From Homalodisca vitripennis (lineage: Eukaryota; Arthropoda; Insecta; Hemiptera; Cicadellidae): DNA of 64,000 bases. Location of the stretch: the NCBI RefSeq assembly GCF_021130785.1, contig NW_025776224.1, forward strand, positions 101,332-165,331, in the 5' to 3' direction. Position numbers and translations under genes: made by a program. Position 1 is the first letter of the stretch, and the number at the start of each line of letters is the position of its first letter. Below the pieces are notes generated by a model that saw only the letters and a list, made by a program, of their open reading frames with translations, did not search any database and was not told the DNA's origin. Positions 25,598-37,011 of the stretch are shown here, one piece after another.

Positions 25598-27971
25598 ATG
25601 GAAGTTGAAAATAAAATCTGCACTACTGGAAAATATTCTTTAACAGAACTTTTAGGAAATAAAATTAAACCAACTAACGAAAGATTTGGACTATGGCTTT
25701 TAAACGAAAATTTACATAACGATATCTAATTACAAATATTGGAGATATAAACTACGTAGAAAATGAAGAAAGAATGGGGAAATTTAAAAGAATTACAGAA
25801 CCCTTTTGCGATAATATTATGATTGTTAAAATAACAGATTCTACAGATTTAGAAGGATAATTGTTAAAAAAAGATGCTTGCGGATCATTAAATAGTTATT
25901 TAAGAAGCAAATTTTCGAGAATTCCATTAGCAAAAACATGGTGTAAAAGCGAAATTGCCACAATTTTTAGATTCTAATACAATAACAATAAAAGGAGTTA
26001 AACAAATTATACATAAAGATTTAAAAACCATAACAAATAAATATAAAAAACCAGTTGCAATACCTTATAAAATTGAGTTAGCAGATGTAAAATTATTAAC
26101 ACTCTTGGAAGAATTACCAGAAATACTAGAACAATTAGCTATAGAACACTATTATTTGCTAGACTTAGACATAACACAAGATTTTGCTGGTATCTGTAAT
26201 AAACAAGAAATGACCGATTATTTAATAGAAAAACTATAATTTTTGTAAACAAGGAGAAATTAAAAATAACTCTAAAATTATTGTAGATAACGACAAAACT
26301 GTTGGAAAAGATTGTTTAACTTGGTTAAGTTCTAATTCTAGGGTAAAAATATATATAATAAATTTATCTGTCAAATAACGAGTCCAGGAATTAATAAACA
26401 ATTAGGTAACCATATAGTAAATTTTGCAAATTGTCCCGACAAAAGATTAAAAAGAAACATTCTCTTGTGAGTTTAGCAAAAAAATAATGGAATTACGAGA
26501 TTAGAAGCAACTATTTTACAATTATGTAAACGAAAATGTCCAAACTGATAAAGAATTTGATCCGTTAGATGATTGTATAAGCTTATTAAAACAAAGTAGA
26601 AGATATTTTAAGAATGCTCCATTTTATTCTGTATCTTTATCGAAAATGTGGACAAAATTAAACGAAGACATTAAAAAACAGTTTGCTGTATAGTTTTTAA
26701 CGATATTTTACAATATGTTTATTGGGGAAATAAAAATACGAAAAAAATTAACAGGATTACAGATCAAATTACCAACAGATAAAGAAGAAAGAAGCAAGTT
26801 GATTTACATACGTAATATCTGCATTTTAGCCTTAATCTTTTACCAGTTAACTTAATCTATGTAAAAGAAGACAAAGATGACAAAAATTTGGTAAAGATTA
26901 AACATAAATGCTATTTAAAAGAAGGCAAAACATACTTTTCTAAGTCTAATACATTATTTTCGACGATTCCAAAAGAGATCGATTTAGAAGAATTAGGACT
27001 AATAAACACCAAAAATGTTGTTCCACACATCTGTCGAAAGAGATTTAATATTACAAAACAAATTATTTCCAAATACATTTAAGAAAAATTGATCCAATAA
27101 ATTCTATATTTTTTAAAAAGTATTAAAAAAAGAGAACAAGAATTGGAGGAAATAAATATGGAAACTAGGAAAAGAAACTATCTAGAAAACTTAAAGGAAG
27201 AACAGGAAAAATATAAAGATAGTTTGGAAAAAGATAAACAAATTAGAGAAATCGAAAACGAATTAGTTGATCAATTTTCGAAAACAATGGAAGGATTTAA
27301 GTACTAAAGGACACTATAAAATCTCTGCATTTGTAGTTAATAGAAAGACTAGATTTAGCTATGTTGGAGTTTTAGCAGAAAAAGACGGTAAAAAAGCTGT
27401 ATATTTTGTTAAAGGACTTTTTAAAAATAAGTTTATCGAATTGTACAACAACAAGGAAAATTTAAAGGAAGAAGGATTTATTTTAATTCCATACAACGAT
27501 CTAAATATAATTTTACTATCCAATCGATAAACCAATTATGGAGATAAAGACAGACGGTTTAACTTCTTTTAATGGCAATACTTTTCCTAAAATTATAACA
27601 CTAAACGCTTTAGATCTTTTTACAAATAAGGAAGATATTATTTACAAAGAAGAAGATAGAAATTAAGTACAAAATCTAAGAATGAATAACATTCTTGGAA
27701 CCATAAAAAGTAAAGGATTGTAAAAGATTAGAAGATTTACAAGAAGGATTAGAATTAAAAATAACTGCTTTATCTACAATAGTTTATAGAAAAACTGAAA
27801 GATATATCTTAAAATTCGAAAATGTAGAAGATTGTTATATTTCTAATTATTGGTTAGAAAAAGAAATAAAAGATAGAAAAATTGATCTAAATTACAAGTT
27901 AAAAATAAAGTTAGGACAAGATCAAAACAACTCCTAATAAAAATAAAGAAAGATTCGTATTTATTGGATAA
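25598..27971 (+). pseudogene. Replication-initiator-like gene, arm B, frame-broken
   Basis: This is the same gene as at 22302-24663, with an ATG at 25598 and the same stop context. It has its own set of breaks. There is a missing base near 25723 (GATATCTAAT against GATAATCTAAT in A), a stop created by substitution near 25858 (GGATAA against GGAAAA), and extra bases in A/T runs near 25936, 26236, 26451, 27055 and 27283. It reads correctly at several positions where arm A is broken, such as 22370 and 22736. The largest open pieces are short (64-94 codons). It is either an inactive copy or a poorly polished sequence. Confidence 0.65.
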
Positions 27972-28017
27972 ATGTATTAAAATTAAAAAAAATGTTAAAA
28001 AGAATAGAAAGACGTGT

Positions 28018-28424
28018 TTAGAATTTTAAATGTTGTCTTAATCCACTACCATACTTAGAACTTCTAAATCTGTATTTATAGAGTCTTCCTCCAGAAATAT
28101 TTTGTAAATCGTTAGAATCTACATCAATTGTGCTGTTAACAACTTTTTTAATAATCTCTAATATTTTATCTTCGTCTTCTGTATCTAATGTAAAAGAATC
28201 TGATTCTGTATTGTTTAAAATATTTACAGAGCTTTTACTATTTTTTTTAAAACTGTATTTCTACGAGTTCTGGCTTATATTTTTCATCTAGAAGATTGTA
28301 TAAAACTTGCTCTTAAATTCTTAAAATCTGTCTAGGCATTTTGTATTAATTCTAAAATTTTATTATTTCTTTCTTCTTCGATTTTATCTTTTTCGCTTTG
28401 TAATAATGTTAGTGCTCTATCCAT
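28018..28424 (-). pseudogene. Coiled-coil gene, arm B, frame-broken
   Basis: A copy of the 133-codon gene with an intact ATG at 28422-28424. Extra bases in T runs near 28240-28250 and in AAAACTTGC near 28304 break the frame. Otherwise it is nearly identical to arm A. The 7-bp array lies immediately upstream, as in arm A. Confidence 0.65.
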
Positions 28425-28441
28425 TTATTAAGAAAAAAAAT

Positions 28442-28671
28442 TTGGAACGTGGAACGCGGAACGTGGAACGTGAACGTAGAACGTGAACGTGGAACGTGGA
28501 AACGTGGAACGTAGAACGTAGAACGTGGAACGTAGAACGTGGAACGCGGAACGTGGAACGTAGAACGTAGAACGTGGAACGTAGAACGTAGAACGTGGAA
28601 CGTAGAACGTGAACGTGGAAACGTGGAACGTAGAAGAACGTAGAACGTGGAACGTGGAAACGTAGAACGTA
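28442..28671. repeat. 7-bp repeat array, arm B
   Basis: About 32 units of AACGTGG/AACGTAG/AACGCGG, longer than in arm A, with several one- or two-base interruptions. The open frame across it (Arg-Ser-Thr-Phe repeats) is a translation artefact. Confidence 0.9.
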
Positions 28672-28744
28672 ACATGAACGTAAATTTTGTGTTTTACGTT
28701 TAATTTAACGTGATTTTACATGTAAAGGTTTAGGTTCCACGTTC
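28672..28744. other. Centre of the B/C palindrome
   Basis: About 70 bp, from CATGAACGTAAATTTTGTG to GGTTCCACGTTC, separate the forward array of B from the inverted array of C. As the loop of a stem more than 3 kb long it would form a snapback hairpin in single strands. It contains TTTTACGTTTAATTTAACGTG, with ACGT cores that echo the array unit. Confidence 0.75.
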
Positions 28745-28916
28745 TAACGTTCCACGTTCCGCGTTCCACGTACCGCGTTCCACGTTCTTACGTTCCACGT
28801 TCTACGTTCCACGTTCCGCGTTCCACGTTCTACGTTCCACGTTCTACGTTCTACGTTCCAAGTTCCACGTTCACGTTCTACGTTCACGTTCCACGTTCCG
28901 CGTTCCACGTTCCAAA
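28745..28916. repeat. 7-bp repeat array, arm C (inverted)
   Basis: Complementary-strand units CCACGTT/CTACGTT/CCGCGTT, about 24 copies, ending 17 bp before the start of the coiled-coil gene. Confidence 0.9.
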
Positions 28917-28932
28917 TTTTTTTTCTTAATAA

Positions 28933-29336
28933 ACGGATAGAGCACTAACATTATTACAAAGCGAAAAAGATAAAATCGAAGAAGAAAGAAATAATAAAAT
29001 TTTAGAATTAATACAAAATGCCGAGACAGATTTTAAGAATTTAAGAGCAAGTTTTATACAATCTTCTAGATGAAAAATATAAGCTAGAACTCGTAGAAAT
29101 ACAGTTTAAAAATAGTAAAAGCTCTGTAAATATTTTAAACAATACAGAATCAGATTCTTTTACATTAGATACAGAAGACGAAGATAAAATATTAGAGATT
29201 ATTAAAAAAGTTGTTAACAGCACAATTGATGTAGATTTCTAACGATTTACAAAATATTTCTGGAGGAAGACTCTATAAATACAGATTTAGAAGTTCTAAG
29301 TATGGTAGTGGATTAAGACAACATTTAAAATTCTAA
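28933..29336 (+). pseudogene. Coiled-coil gene, arm C, start codon changed to ACG
   Basis: A copy of the 133-codon gene in the opposite orientation. Where arm A has ATGGATAGAGC, this copy has ACGGATAGAGC, so the start is lost. Extra T residues near 29053 and 29237 shift the frame. The C-terminal Arg/Tyr-rich end is preserved. It converges with the arm C initiator-like gene as in arm A. Confidence 0.65.
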
Positions 29337-29383
29337 ACACGTCTTTCTATTCTTTTTAACATTTTTTTTTAATTTTAATACAT

Positions 29384-31759
29384 TTATCCAATAAATACGA
29401 ATCTTTCTTTATTTTTATTAGGAGTTGTTTTGATCTTGTCTAACTTTATTTTTAACTTGTAATTTAGATCAATTTTTCTATCTTTTATTTCTTTTTCTAA
29501 CCAATAATTAGAAATATAACAATCTTCTACATTTTCGAATTTTAAGATATATCTTTCAGTTTTTTCTATAAACTATTGTAGATAAAGCAGTTATTTTTAA
29601 TTCTAATCCTTCTTGTAAATCTTCTAATCTTTTACAATCCTTTACTTTTATGGTTCCAAGAATGTTATTCATTCTTAGATTTTGTACTTGATTTCTATCT
29701 TCTTCTTTGTAAATAATATCTTCCTTATTTGTAAAAAGATCTAAAGCGTTTAGTGTTATAATTTTAGGAAAAGTATTGCCATTAAAAGAAGTTAAACCGT
29801 CTGTCTTTATCTCCATAATTGGTTTATCGATTGGATAGTAAATTATATTTAGATCGTTGTATGGAATTAAAATAAATCCTTCTTCCTTTAAATTTTCCTT
29901 GTTGTTGTACAATTCGATAAACTTATTTTTAAAAAGTCCTTTAACAAAATATACAGCTTTTTTACCGTCTTTTTCTGCTAAAACTCCAACATAGCTAAAT
30001 CTAGTCTTTCTATTAACTACAAATGCAGAGATTTTATAGTGTCCTTTAGTACTTAAATCCTTCCATTGTTTCGAAAATTGATCAACTAATTCGTTTTCGA
30101 TTTCTCTAATTTGTTTATCTTTTTCCAAACTATCTTTATATTTTTCCTGTTCTTCCTTTAAGTTTTCTAGATAGTTTCTTTTCCTAGTTTCCATATTTAT
30201 TTCCTCCAATTCTTGTTCTCTTTTTTTTAATACTTTTTAAAAATATAGAATTTATTGGATCAATTTTCTTAAATGTATTTGGAAATAATTTGTTTGTAAT
30301 ATTAAATCTCTTTCGACAGATGTGTGGAACAACATTTTTGGTGTTTATTAGTCCTAATTCTTCTAAATCGATCTCTTTTGGAATCGTCGAAAATAAATGT
30401 ATTAGACTTAGAAAAGTATGTTTTTGCCTTCTTTTAAATAGCATTTATGTTTAATCTTTACCAAATTTTTGTCATCTTTGTCTTCTTTTACATAGATTAA
30501 GTTAACTGGTAAAAGATTAAGGCTAAATGCAGATATTACGTATGTAATCAACTTGCTTCTTTCTTCTTTATCTGTTGGTAATTTGATCTGTAATCCTGTT
30601 AATTTTTTCGTATTTTTATTTCCCCAATAAACATATTGTTAAAGTATCGTTAAAAACTATACAGCAACTGTTTTTTTAATGTCTTCGTTAATTTTGTCCA
30701 CATTTTCGATAAAGATACAGAATAAAATGGAGCATTCTTAAAATATCTTCTAGCCTACTTTGTTTTTAATAAGCTTATACAATCATCTAACGGATCAAAT
30801 TCTTTATCAGTTTGGACATTTTCGTTTACATAATTGTAAATATAGTTGCTTCTAATCTCGTTAATTCCATTATTTTTTGCTAACTCACAAGAGAATGTTT
30901 CTTTTAATCTTTTGTCGGGACAATTTGCAAAATTTACTATATGGTTACCTAATTGTTTATTAATTCCTGGACTCCGTTATTTGACAGATAAATTTATTAT
31001 ATATTTTTACCCTAGAATTAGAACTTAACCAAGTTAAACAATCTTTTCCAACAGTTTTGTCGTTATCTACAATAATTTTAGAGGTTATTTTTAATTTCTC
31101 CTTGTTTACAAAAATTATAGTTTTCTATTAAATAATCGGTCATTTCTTGTTTATTACAGATACCAGCAAAATCTTGTGTTATGTCTAAGTCTAGCAAATA
31201 ATAGTGTTCTATAGCTAATTGTTCTAGTATTTCTGGTAATTCTTCCAAGAGTGTTAATAATTTTACATCTGCTAACTCAATTTTTATAAGGTATTTGCAA
31301 CTGGTTTTTTATATTTATTTGTTATGGTTTTTAAATCTTTATGTATAATTTGTTTAACTCCTTTTATTGTTATTGTATTAGAATCTAAAAATTGTGGCAA
31401 TTTTCGCTTTTACACCATGTTTTGCTAATGGAAATCTCGAAAATTTGCTTCTTAAATAACTATTAAATGATCCGCAAGCATCTTTTTTTAACAATTTTCC
31501 TTCTAAATCTGTAGAATCTGTTATTTTAACAATCATAATATTATCGCAAAAGGGTTCTGTAATTCTTTTAAATTTCCCCATTCTTTCTTCATTTTCTACG
31601 TAGTTTATATCTCCAATATTTGTAATTAGATTATCGTTATGTAAATTTTCGTTTTAAAAGCCATAGTCCAAATCTTTCGTTAGTTGGTTTAATTTTATTT
31701 CCTAAAAGTTCTGTTAAAGAATATTTTCCAGTAGTGCAGATTTTATTTTCAACTTCCAT
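29384..31759 (-). pseudogene. Replication-initiator-like gene, arm C, frame-broken
   Basis: The third copy, read from the ATG at 31757-31759 to the stop at 29384-29386. Long open stretches remain at 29556-30209 (217 codons, including the Glu/Lys coiled coil and the conserved domain after it), 30184-30444 and 31378-31581. The same motif region falls near 31000-31220. Breaks again fall mainly in A/T runs and at positions different from A and B. The three copies therefore jointly support one continuous ancestral frame of about 790 codons. Confidence 0.65.
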
Positions 31760-32021
31760 TTAAATAGCAAAAATTTTTAATTAGGATTTTTGTTTTTTTT
31801 CTAAAATATTTACTTAAAAAGCTCTAAATTTATTTAAAAATGTCTAGAAAGTAATAGTAGTTGAAATCTTTTGCCTAAAATTTTAAAACAAAAAAACACA
31901 AAGTTTTCAGGGGAAATGTGCTATATTTAAGAGTTTTCTCAATAATTTTTGGCAAAAAATGTGATTTCTTTTAAAGTAGTTGAAAAGTAGTATAGTAACC
32001 CTCCTTTCTTACCTATATGAA

Positions 32022-32447
32022 CTCGTTAAAAATTGTCTTTCTTTGTAAGTTTTTGAAATGCTAGAAACTGAAGAGAGTTTGGTGAGTTCATGTTGTTTAT
32101 TTAGTAGAAAAGTTTTTTATTAAAGTACAGTATGTTTTTAGTAAAAAATGTTTTAAATTGATTAAATTTTATTAAGATAAATCCTTTATTCGTAGCAGAT
32201 TTGACAACATTTTTACAAAGCACAGCTTAAGAAAGTAGAAGCTCAGATTCGGTTAATTTTTCATTCCACAGAGTAGATAGTAATGTACCGATCGCTTTTG
32301 GAGACGAACGACTGTAGATTCGGTTAATTTTTCATTGAGATTTGCTGTGTTATTTCTCAGCTTCCTTTATGGTACATTGAACAGTATTTTACATTGCTTT
32401 TCGGTCGGCTCCGAAAGTGCGCCAGGAACCCCATATTACTATCTACT
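32022..32447 (-). repeat. Right terminal inverted repeat
   Basis: Inverted match of 21620-22044. It includes both complementary copies of GAAAAATTAACCGAATCT (32245-32262 and 32316-32333) and the internal AGTAGATAGTAAT at 32272-32284. It ends CTATCTACT. Confidence 0.9.
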
Positions 32448-32453
32448 TGGGCT
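32448..32453. other. Target-site duplication, right copy (TGGGCT)
   Basis: Exact repeat of 21614-21619, immediately outside the right terminus. Confidence 0.9.
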
Positions 32454-33599
32454 TATCAGACCAAATATTTGTCAATCCATGTATAATTATTATTACACAA
32501 TATGTGCACTATATACAACGATTAATAAAAAACAATGATTAATATCTGAAAATACAGATTCAAACTTTAAAACTGCACCCTTAGTAAGTATTTTCAAAGA
32601 TTTTAAGAATCTATATTAGTTTTTATCAACAAATATCTATCTATTATTGGAGGCAGATAAATAACAATTTGTCTATAAGGTGAAGTACTAATCTACCTTT
32701 CTTCATTTTGTCATTAGTGAAATTTGTAGAAAGGTTTGTTGCCATCTTATGCGTTAATTATATTTTCACTAAATTTAACTCAATATAACCTTTTAAAACG
32801 ATATATAACAAATATAATACAATAAGATTTGGTCTGCTTGTAAGTAAAGGGAGAGAATATAAAAAATCTTACTTTAAAATATAAAAATTTAAAAAAGGCA
32901 CAAACATTAGTACGGTTACAAAATATTTAACCGTGATTAACTTGAACTTTAGCAACAATCACACAACTCTTTGCTGGACGATTGCTTGACAATTGATTGT
33001 GTTAGGCCCTAAATATCTTGAGATTAAGATTAGTAATGTTCCGCTACCGGACATCTACAATATGGTTGACCAGATTTAAGCGACACATATTTACCCACTG
33101 TACGTTTAACTAGAAGGTATATAAAAAGCCAGAAGTTAACTCTCCAGGGTTAACCTAAAAGTTTAACTGTGGCTTAGCTGTTGAACTACAGATCTATAAT
33201 GCCTCATATGATAATAACGTAGATAAAGAAATGTAGGCTATATTTAATGTAGGTATGAACTATTTCAGTTTAATGATTTAGTATGTTAAAGTTTCCATTT
33301 AATACTATCCTAGAACGAGTAAGGAATTCCGCTGGTAAAATGTTATGCCTGAAAGTTATGTGAGGACAGAGAAGTTCAAAGCAGTAACCGACTTAGCTCT
33401 TTACCACGTGCTTTGAGATCGCCTAACCGCTGTACCCACACACTGTTACAGAGCTTTACATTCGAGCGATATGCTTCAACATTCATTACTTATTACATTC
33501 TGTTTATTTACAACTCTTTTTTTGAGATAACAATTTATTACACGGATAAAATCATTTTAATTTTAAATAGAACTTGATATGTTAGGGATTCTAATCACA
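32454..33599. other. Non-coding DNA right of the insertion
   Basis: Host sequence resumes with no recognisable gene or repeat. Confidence 0.5.
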
Positions 33600-33850
33600 A
33601 TAATAACTTTGTGGTTGACAGGAGTAGACTAAAGTACAAAAAGTATCGTCATATGTCCTCATAAGCAAAATCTGGTGGCGTGAGATCAGGCAAGCTAGTG
33701 GTCCAAACTTTGATTATTCAACGCACGATCGTGAGATTTACTAACTTGATTGTCTCTGCTATTGTTTTCTACTAACTTATAAAGGATAGTATTGCGCATC
33801 CTTGAAGGGCGATCAATAATTGTGGAACAAAAACTTTCTACTTTTCAACA
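33600..33850 (-). pseudogene. Decayed mariner/IS630-type transposase fragment
   Basis: The minus strand at about 33668-33709 encodes VWTTSLPDLTPPDF. This closely matches the block W-P-x-R-S-P-D-L-T-P-x-D-F around the second catalytic Asp region of mariner/IS630-like transposases common in arthropods. Stop codons flank it on both sides (TGA near 33654 and 33720). The stretch ILYKLVENN further upstream on the minus strand recalls the helix-turn-helix region of such proteins, which would imply an internal deletion. Only the central block is convincing. Confidence 0.45.
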
Positions 33851-35260
33851 GGATTGATTGTTATGAAATGTGGAGGACGAATTGTTTTAGTGCCATAACT
33901 TTGTTTTCTGGTTGTTTAATGGCGAGAGCCAATCTCAGAGAAAGTTTGAGACAGGTTGGAAATGTCTTGGCGTAATTCAGTCTTAACTTTAAAAAACTTT
34001 AAGGATTAACTTTCTAGAGGGTTATATTAAGGGTTTCAGAGTGGGTATCCAGTTTTTGAACGGATAAAACCCAGGTGCTACCAACATATATAAACCCCTG
34101 ACATTTCGCGCCCTTATTGATAACATTTTTGTAATATATCTAGCAAACAATAAGTAAAGTAAAATAAAGATGTCTTATTTTACCAGCCGAAGTTAGGGCT
34201 AAGAATCCCTCTCTAACACTCTGGAGGACCAAGGGCTTAAAGGTAACTAACACCCGTAGGTGGCTAAGGTGAAGTAAGGTCTTGTGAGAAACTTATCCAT
34301 ATTAAGGTTTTAATGTTATATATTACCGTTGTAATATATAATGATGATTTTCACAAGCGTTCGTCCACCAAAATCAAATATTTGGTTTTTATAGATCAGA
34401 ATAACATTACTGTAGTCTGCAGATTTGTAATAATATTTTACTCACTTTATAGTGATTGAAGATAACATTTAATCTGCGATTGGCCAATTTCAACACATGA
34501 TTTGAAAATACAGTTTTAAACAAAACAAACCGAATAACACACGTTTAAAATTAATTAATTATGCACATTAATAAAATACAAAACTTTCTTCAAGTAATGT
34601 TTAATGAAGTTTTGTCTACATGTAATCTTCTAATTTATTTATTTAAACACGAGTTGTGTAATACATAACATTAAATGGTTCAATGCACTAAACAAATCAG
34701 AGTAAATAACATTTTATTATCTTTGAAAGTTTATGGAGGATCTACCGAAATGTTTTAGACCAACACTGTAATACATTGGTCTTGAATAGTGTCAAATATT
34801 TCTTAAAACTATTTAATATGACATTAGTTTATTGGTAAAATGTATGGTAAAAGGACCTTGTGATACACATTCATATTTTAAGTGTTATAATGTGAACAAA
34901 AATAAAAGCCTGAGTAACATAATGAGAAACACAAATTTATATTTTATTGTCCATAAATATATATAGAACGCCTTTATTGTAACAGTTTTCAAAGTTGTAA
35001 GTACGTCTGTAACTCTAACGAAAAATAAAATATAAACTTAAAAGTTTTACTAAATTTATCTGGATATTTCTTAATGTGCCTTAACTCTTCTAAAGGTTCA
35101 AATTCACATTAATTAAAAATGATTGGTAAATAGCACATGAGTACAGCCTATGGATATGTGTAAATAGGTGTGTATTCATCATTGTAGAAAAAGAATGTTG
35201 TAACAAAGCACGTGTAACTCTAGAGTTAACAGGTGAAATCACACCATACACTGTGAAATA
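33851..35260. other. Non-coding AT-rich DNA
   Basis: No gene or clear repeat was seen. Confidence 0.5.
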
Positions 35261-35530
35261 AATGTGTTCAGCCAGTTTGTCAAAGGCCTTGTTAATTTAC
35301 CAGAGTTCAAGCCTTGTGTACGTAACACAATTGTAAGATTAAGTCGCGGCAATGTATAATGAATTACATCAACTTACAAGTTCTTTACGCTATTCAAAAT
35401 AATGTGTTCAGCCAGTTTGTCAAAGGTCTTGTTAATTTATCAGAGTTCAAGCCTTGTGTACGTGACATGATTCTGTTCTGTAAGATCAATTGCGGCAGTT
35501 TATGATGAATTACCCCAACTTACAAGTTAT
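35261..35530. repeat. Two tandem copies, period 140 bp
   Basis: AATGTGTTCAGCCAGTTTGT occurs at 35261 and 35401. Each copy continues through CAAGCCTTGTGTACGT to CAACTTACAAGTT, with modest divergence. Confidence 0.9.
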
Positions 35531-37011
35531 TTGAAAACACTTCCCGAGTTACTTGTTTATTCTTTGCCTATTTTCTGCAGTAAATTTGTAGGGTCACTTA
35601 ACTTTTGAACTCCATTTATCAGCTTTTATTTGTAGAAACACAAATATTTACATTACATTTTTTATACGAAACCATAAACATTTTACGGTCTTCATAAATA
35701 GGCGTTATAGATATTTGGAAACAATTTATAATATTATATATATTATATACATATATATATATATATTATTATTATTAATATTATTAGTTTTCTAAAGTAC
35801 ATACATTTATCGCTAAGTAAGTGAATAACTTACTTTTCTTATGAAATGTAAGATGGAAATTCAATCGCAGACTTTCATGTAGATACATTGTTGGGTGAAT
35901 GTTTGAAGCTAGAAATACTTGAATTAGACGAAGCCGAAACAATAACTTTTAGAATATCTGAATACATTTTTACCAGTTAAAGGAATCCTCGAAGAAAGTT
36001 AAAACTTTTTACAGAACTAAAAATATTATTTTGCTTAAAAAATTATAAATAAATAATCATATTCCATATCCAAAATGACGACTATTTTGATTATCATAAA
36101 CTAATTTTCTATATAAACATATGTATATTTCATAACTCTCCAAATAATATAAAATGTTTATATAAGTATATTCAGGTATTTGTAGTTGGGTATGATTATA
36201 AAACACTTTAAATACTTGCAGTTACTTAAAGAATAATAAAACATATGTTTTATTTTTACAATCATCAAAACAGGTACCCTAAAGGATCGTTATTAGAACA
36301 AGAATTTTAATAAATAAACTTAAAAAATACTTGTTATTTCACCTTGTAAATATTTACTTAAATTCACATGGTTTTCAAGTGAAAATAATATTGTGTGGAT
36401 TAAATCAATAACACACAAACATATAGTGCACTATATTTATCCCGCATGTGCTAGCAAATACACAAAACACGTGACTGCTTGTTAAACTCAGATAATTGCT
36501 TAATATACTATTAAAAGTAACAATGTGTCCATTTCCATACATAACGCGTAATTTACTGAAATCAAAACTTTTGCTGTTTTATATAAACTAGTTAGTTAAT
36601 TTATTGAGGCTGGTGCTTTCTAAGTGCATGATCGTAGGAGCCGAATTACTTTTTCAATTATTTTACTAGATCCTACCGATAATTTCATACAATATTTAAT
36701 AAAGAATACTGTTCGCCATAATACTGATTGTGACATTGTGAAAGGAAACTTGATAGAATACAAAATGCAGAAGATATATTTAGATTAAATTTTCCAATAT
36801 AGATAGTAAATCTGTATTCGGTATAACCCGACATGAGAGGGTAGTGTGGAGATGTACTGAGGCACTGCGTGAATACAGAAGTTTCTCTTGCCGTAACTAA
36901 TTTCACAATCCTAAAGTGGAACTATAAAGTGTGCGGATTCGTGGTTTTTATATTACGGTCCAAATGTTTGTAACGGTATTTCTATGAATTTAATAAGTAA
37001 TAATACGATGT
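35531..37011. other. Non-coding AT-rich DNA with TA repeats
   Basis: A degenerate TA/ATT microsatellite lies at about 35728-35785. No gene was recognised; the 73-codon minus-strand frame at 36685-36906 has no known motif. Confidence 0.45.

Larger units (their letters stand above)
25341..28671 (+). repeat. Arm B, direct copy of arm A without terminus
   Basis: The copy begins at TCAAATAGGTAAG, just before the splice donor, and matches arm A through both genes and the 7-bp array. It has more single-base indels than A or C. Confidence 0.9.
21620..32447. mobile_element. 10.8-kb palindromic element with three repeated arms
   Basis: The outer ends are inverted repeats starting AGTAGATAGTAATATGG and are flanked by the 6-bp direct repeat TGGGCT. 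Arm A (21620-25320) and arm C (28745-32447, inverted) are near-identical and each includes about 425 bp of terminus. Arm B (25341 to about 28671) is a direct copy of A without the terminus. Every arm holds a replication-initiator-like gene, a convergent small coiled-coil gene and a 7-bp repeat array. B and C meet at a roughly 70-bp spacer, making a giant palindrome. Ends of the form AG...CT with a 6-bp duplication are known for Polinton/Maverick elements, but none of their core genes is seen. I infer a non-autonomous or virus-like palindromic element. A chimeric assembly of B/C is a possible alternative, although the duplication and both termini support a real insertion. Confidence 0.85.
28745..32447 (-). 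repeat. Arm C, inverted copy including right terminus
   Basis: The minus strand repeats arm A in full: array, coiled-coil gene, initiator-like gene, leader with splice donor and about 425-bp terminus. Differences are mostly single-base run-length changes plus a few substitutions. Confidence 0.9.

Noticed and set aside
28409..28675. 88-codon frame rich in Arg-Ser-Thr-Phe
   Set aside because: It is a translation of the 7-bp repeat array and is not kept in the other arms.
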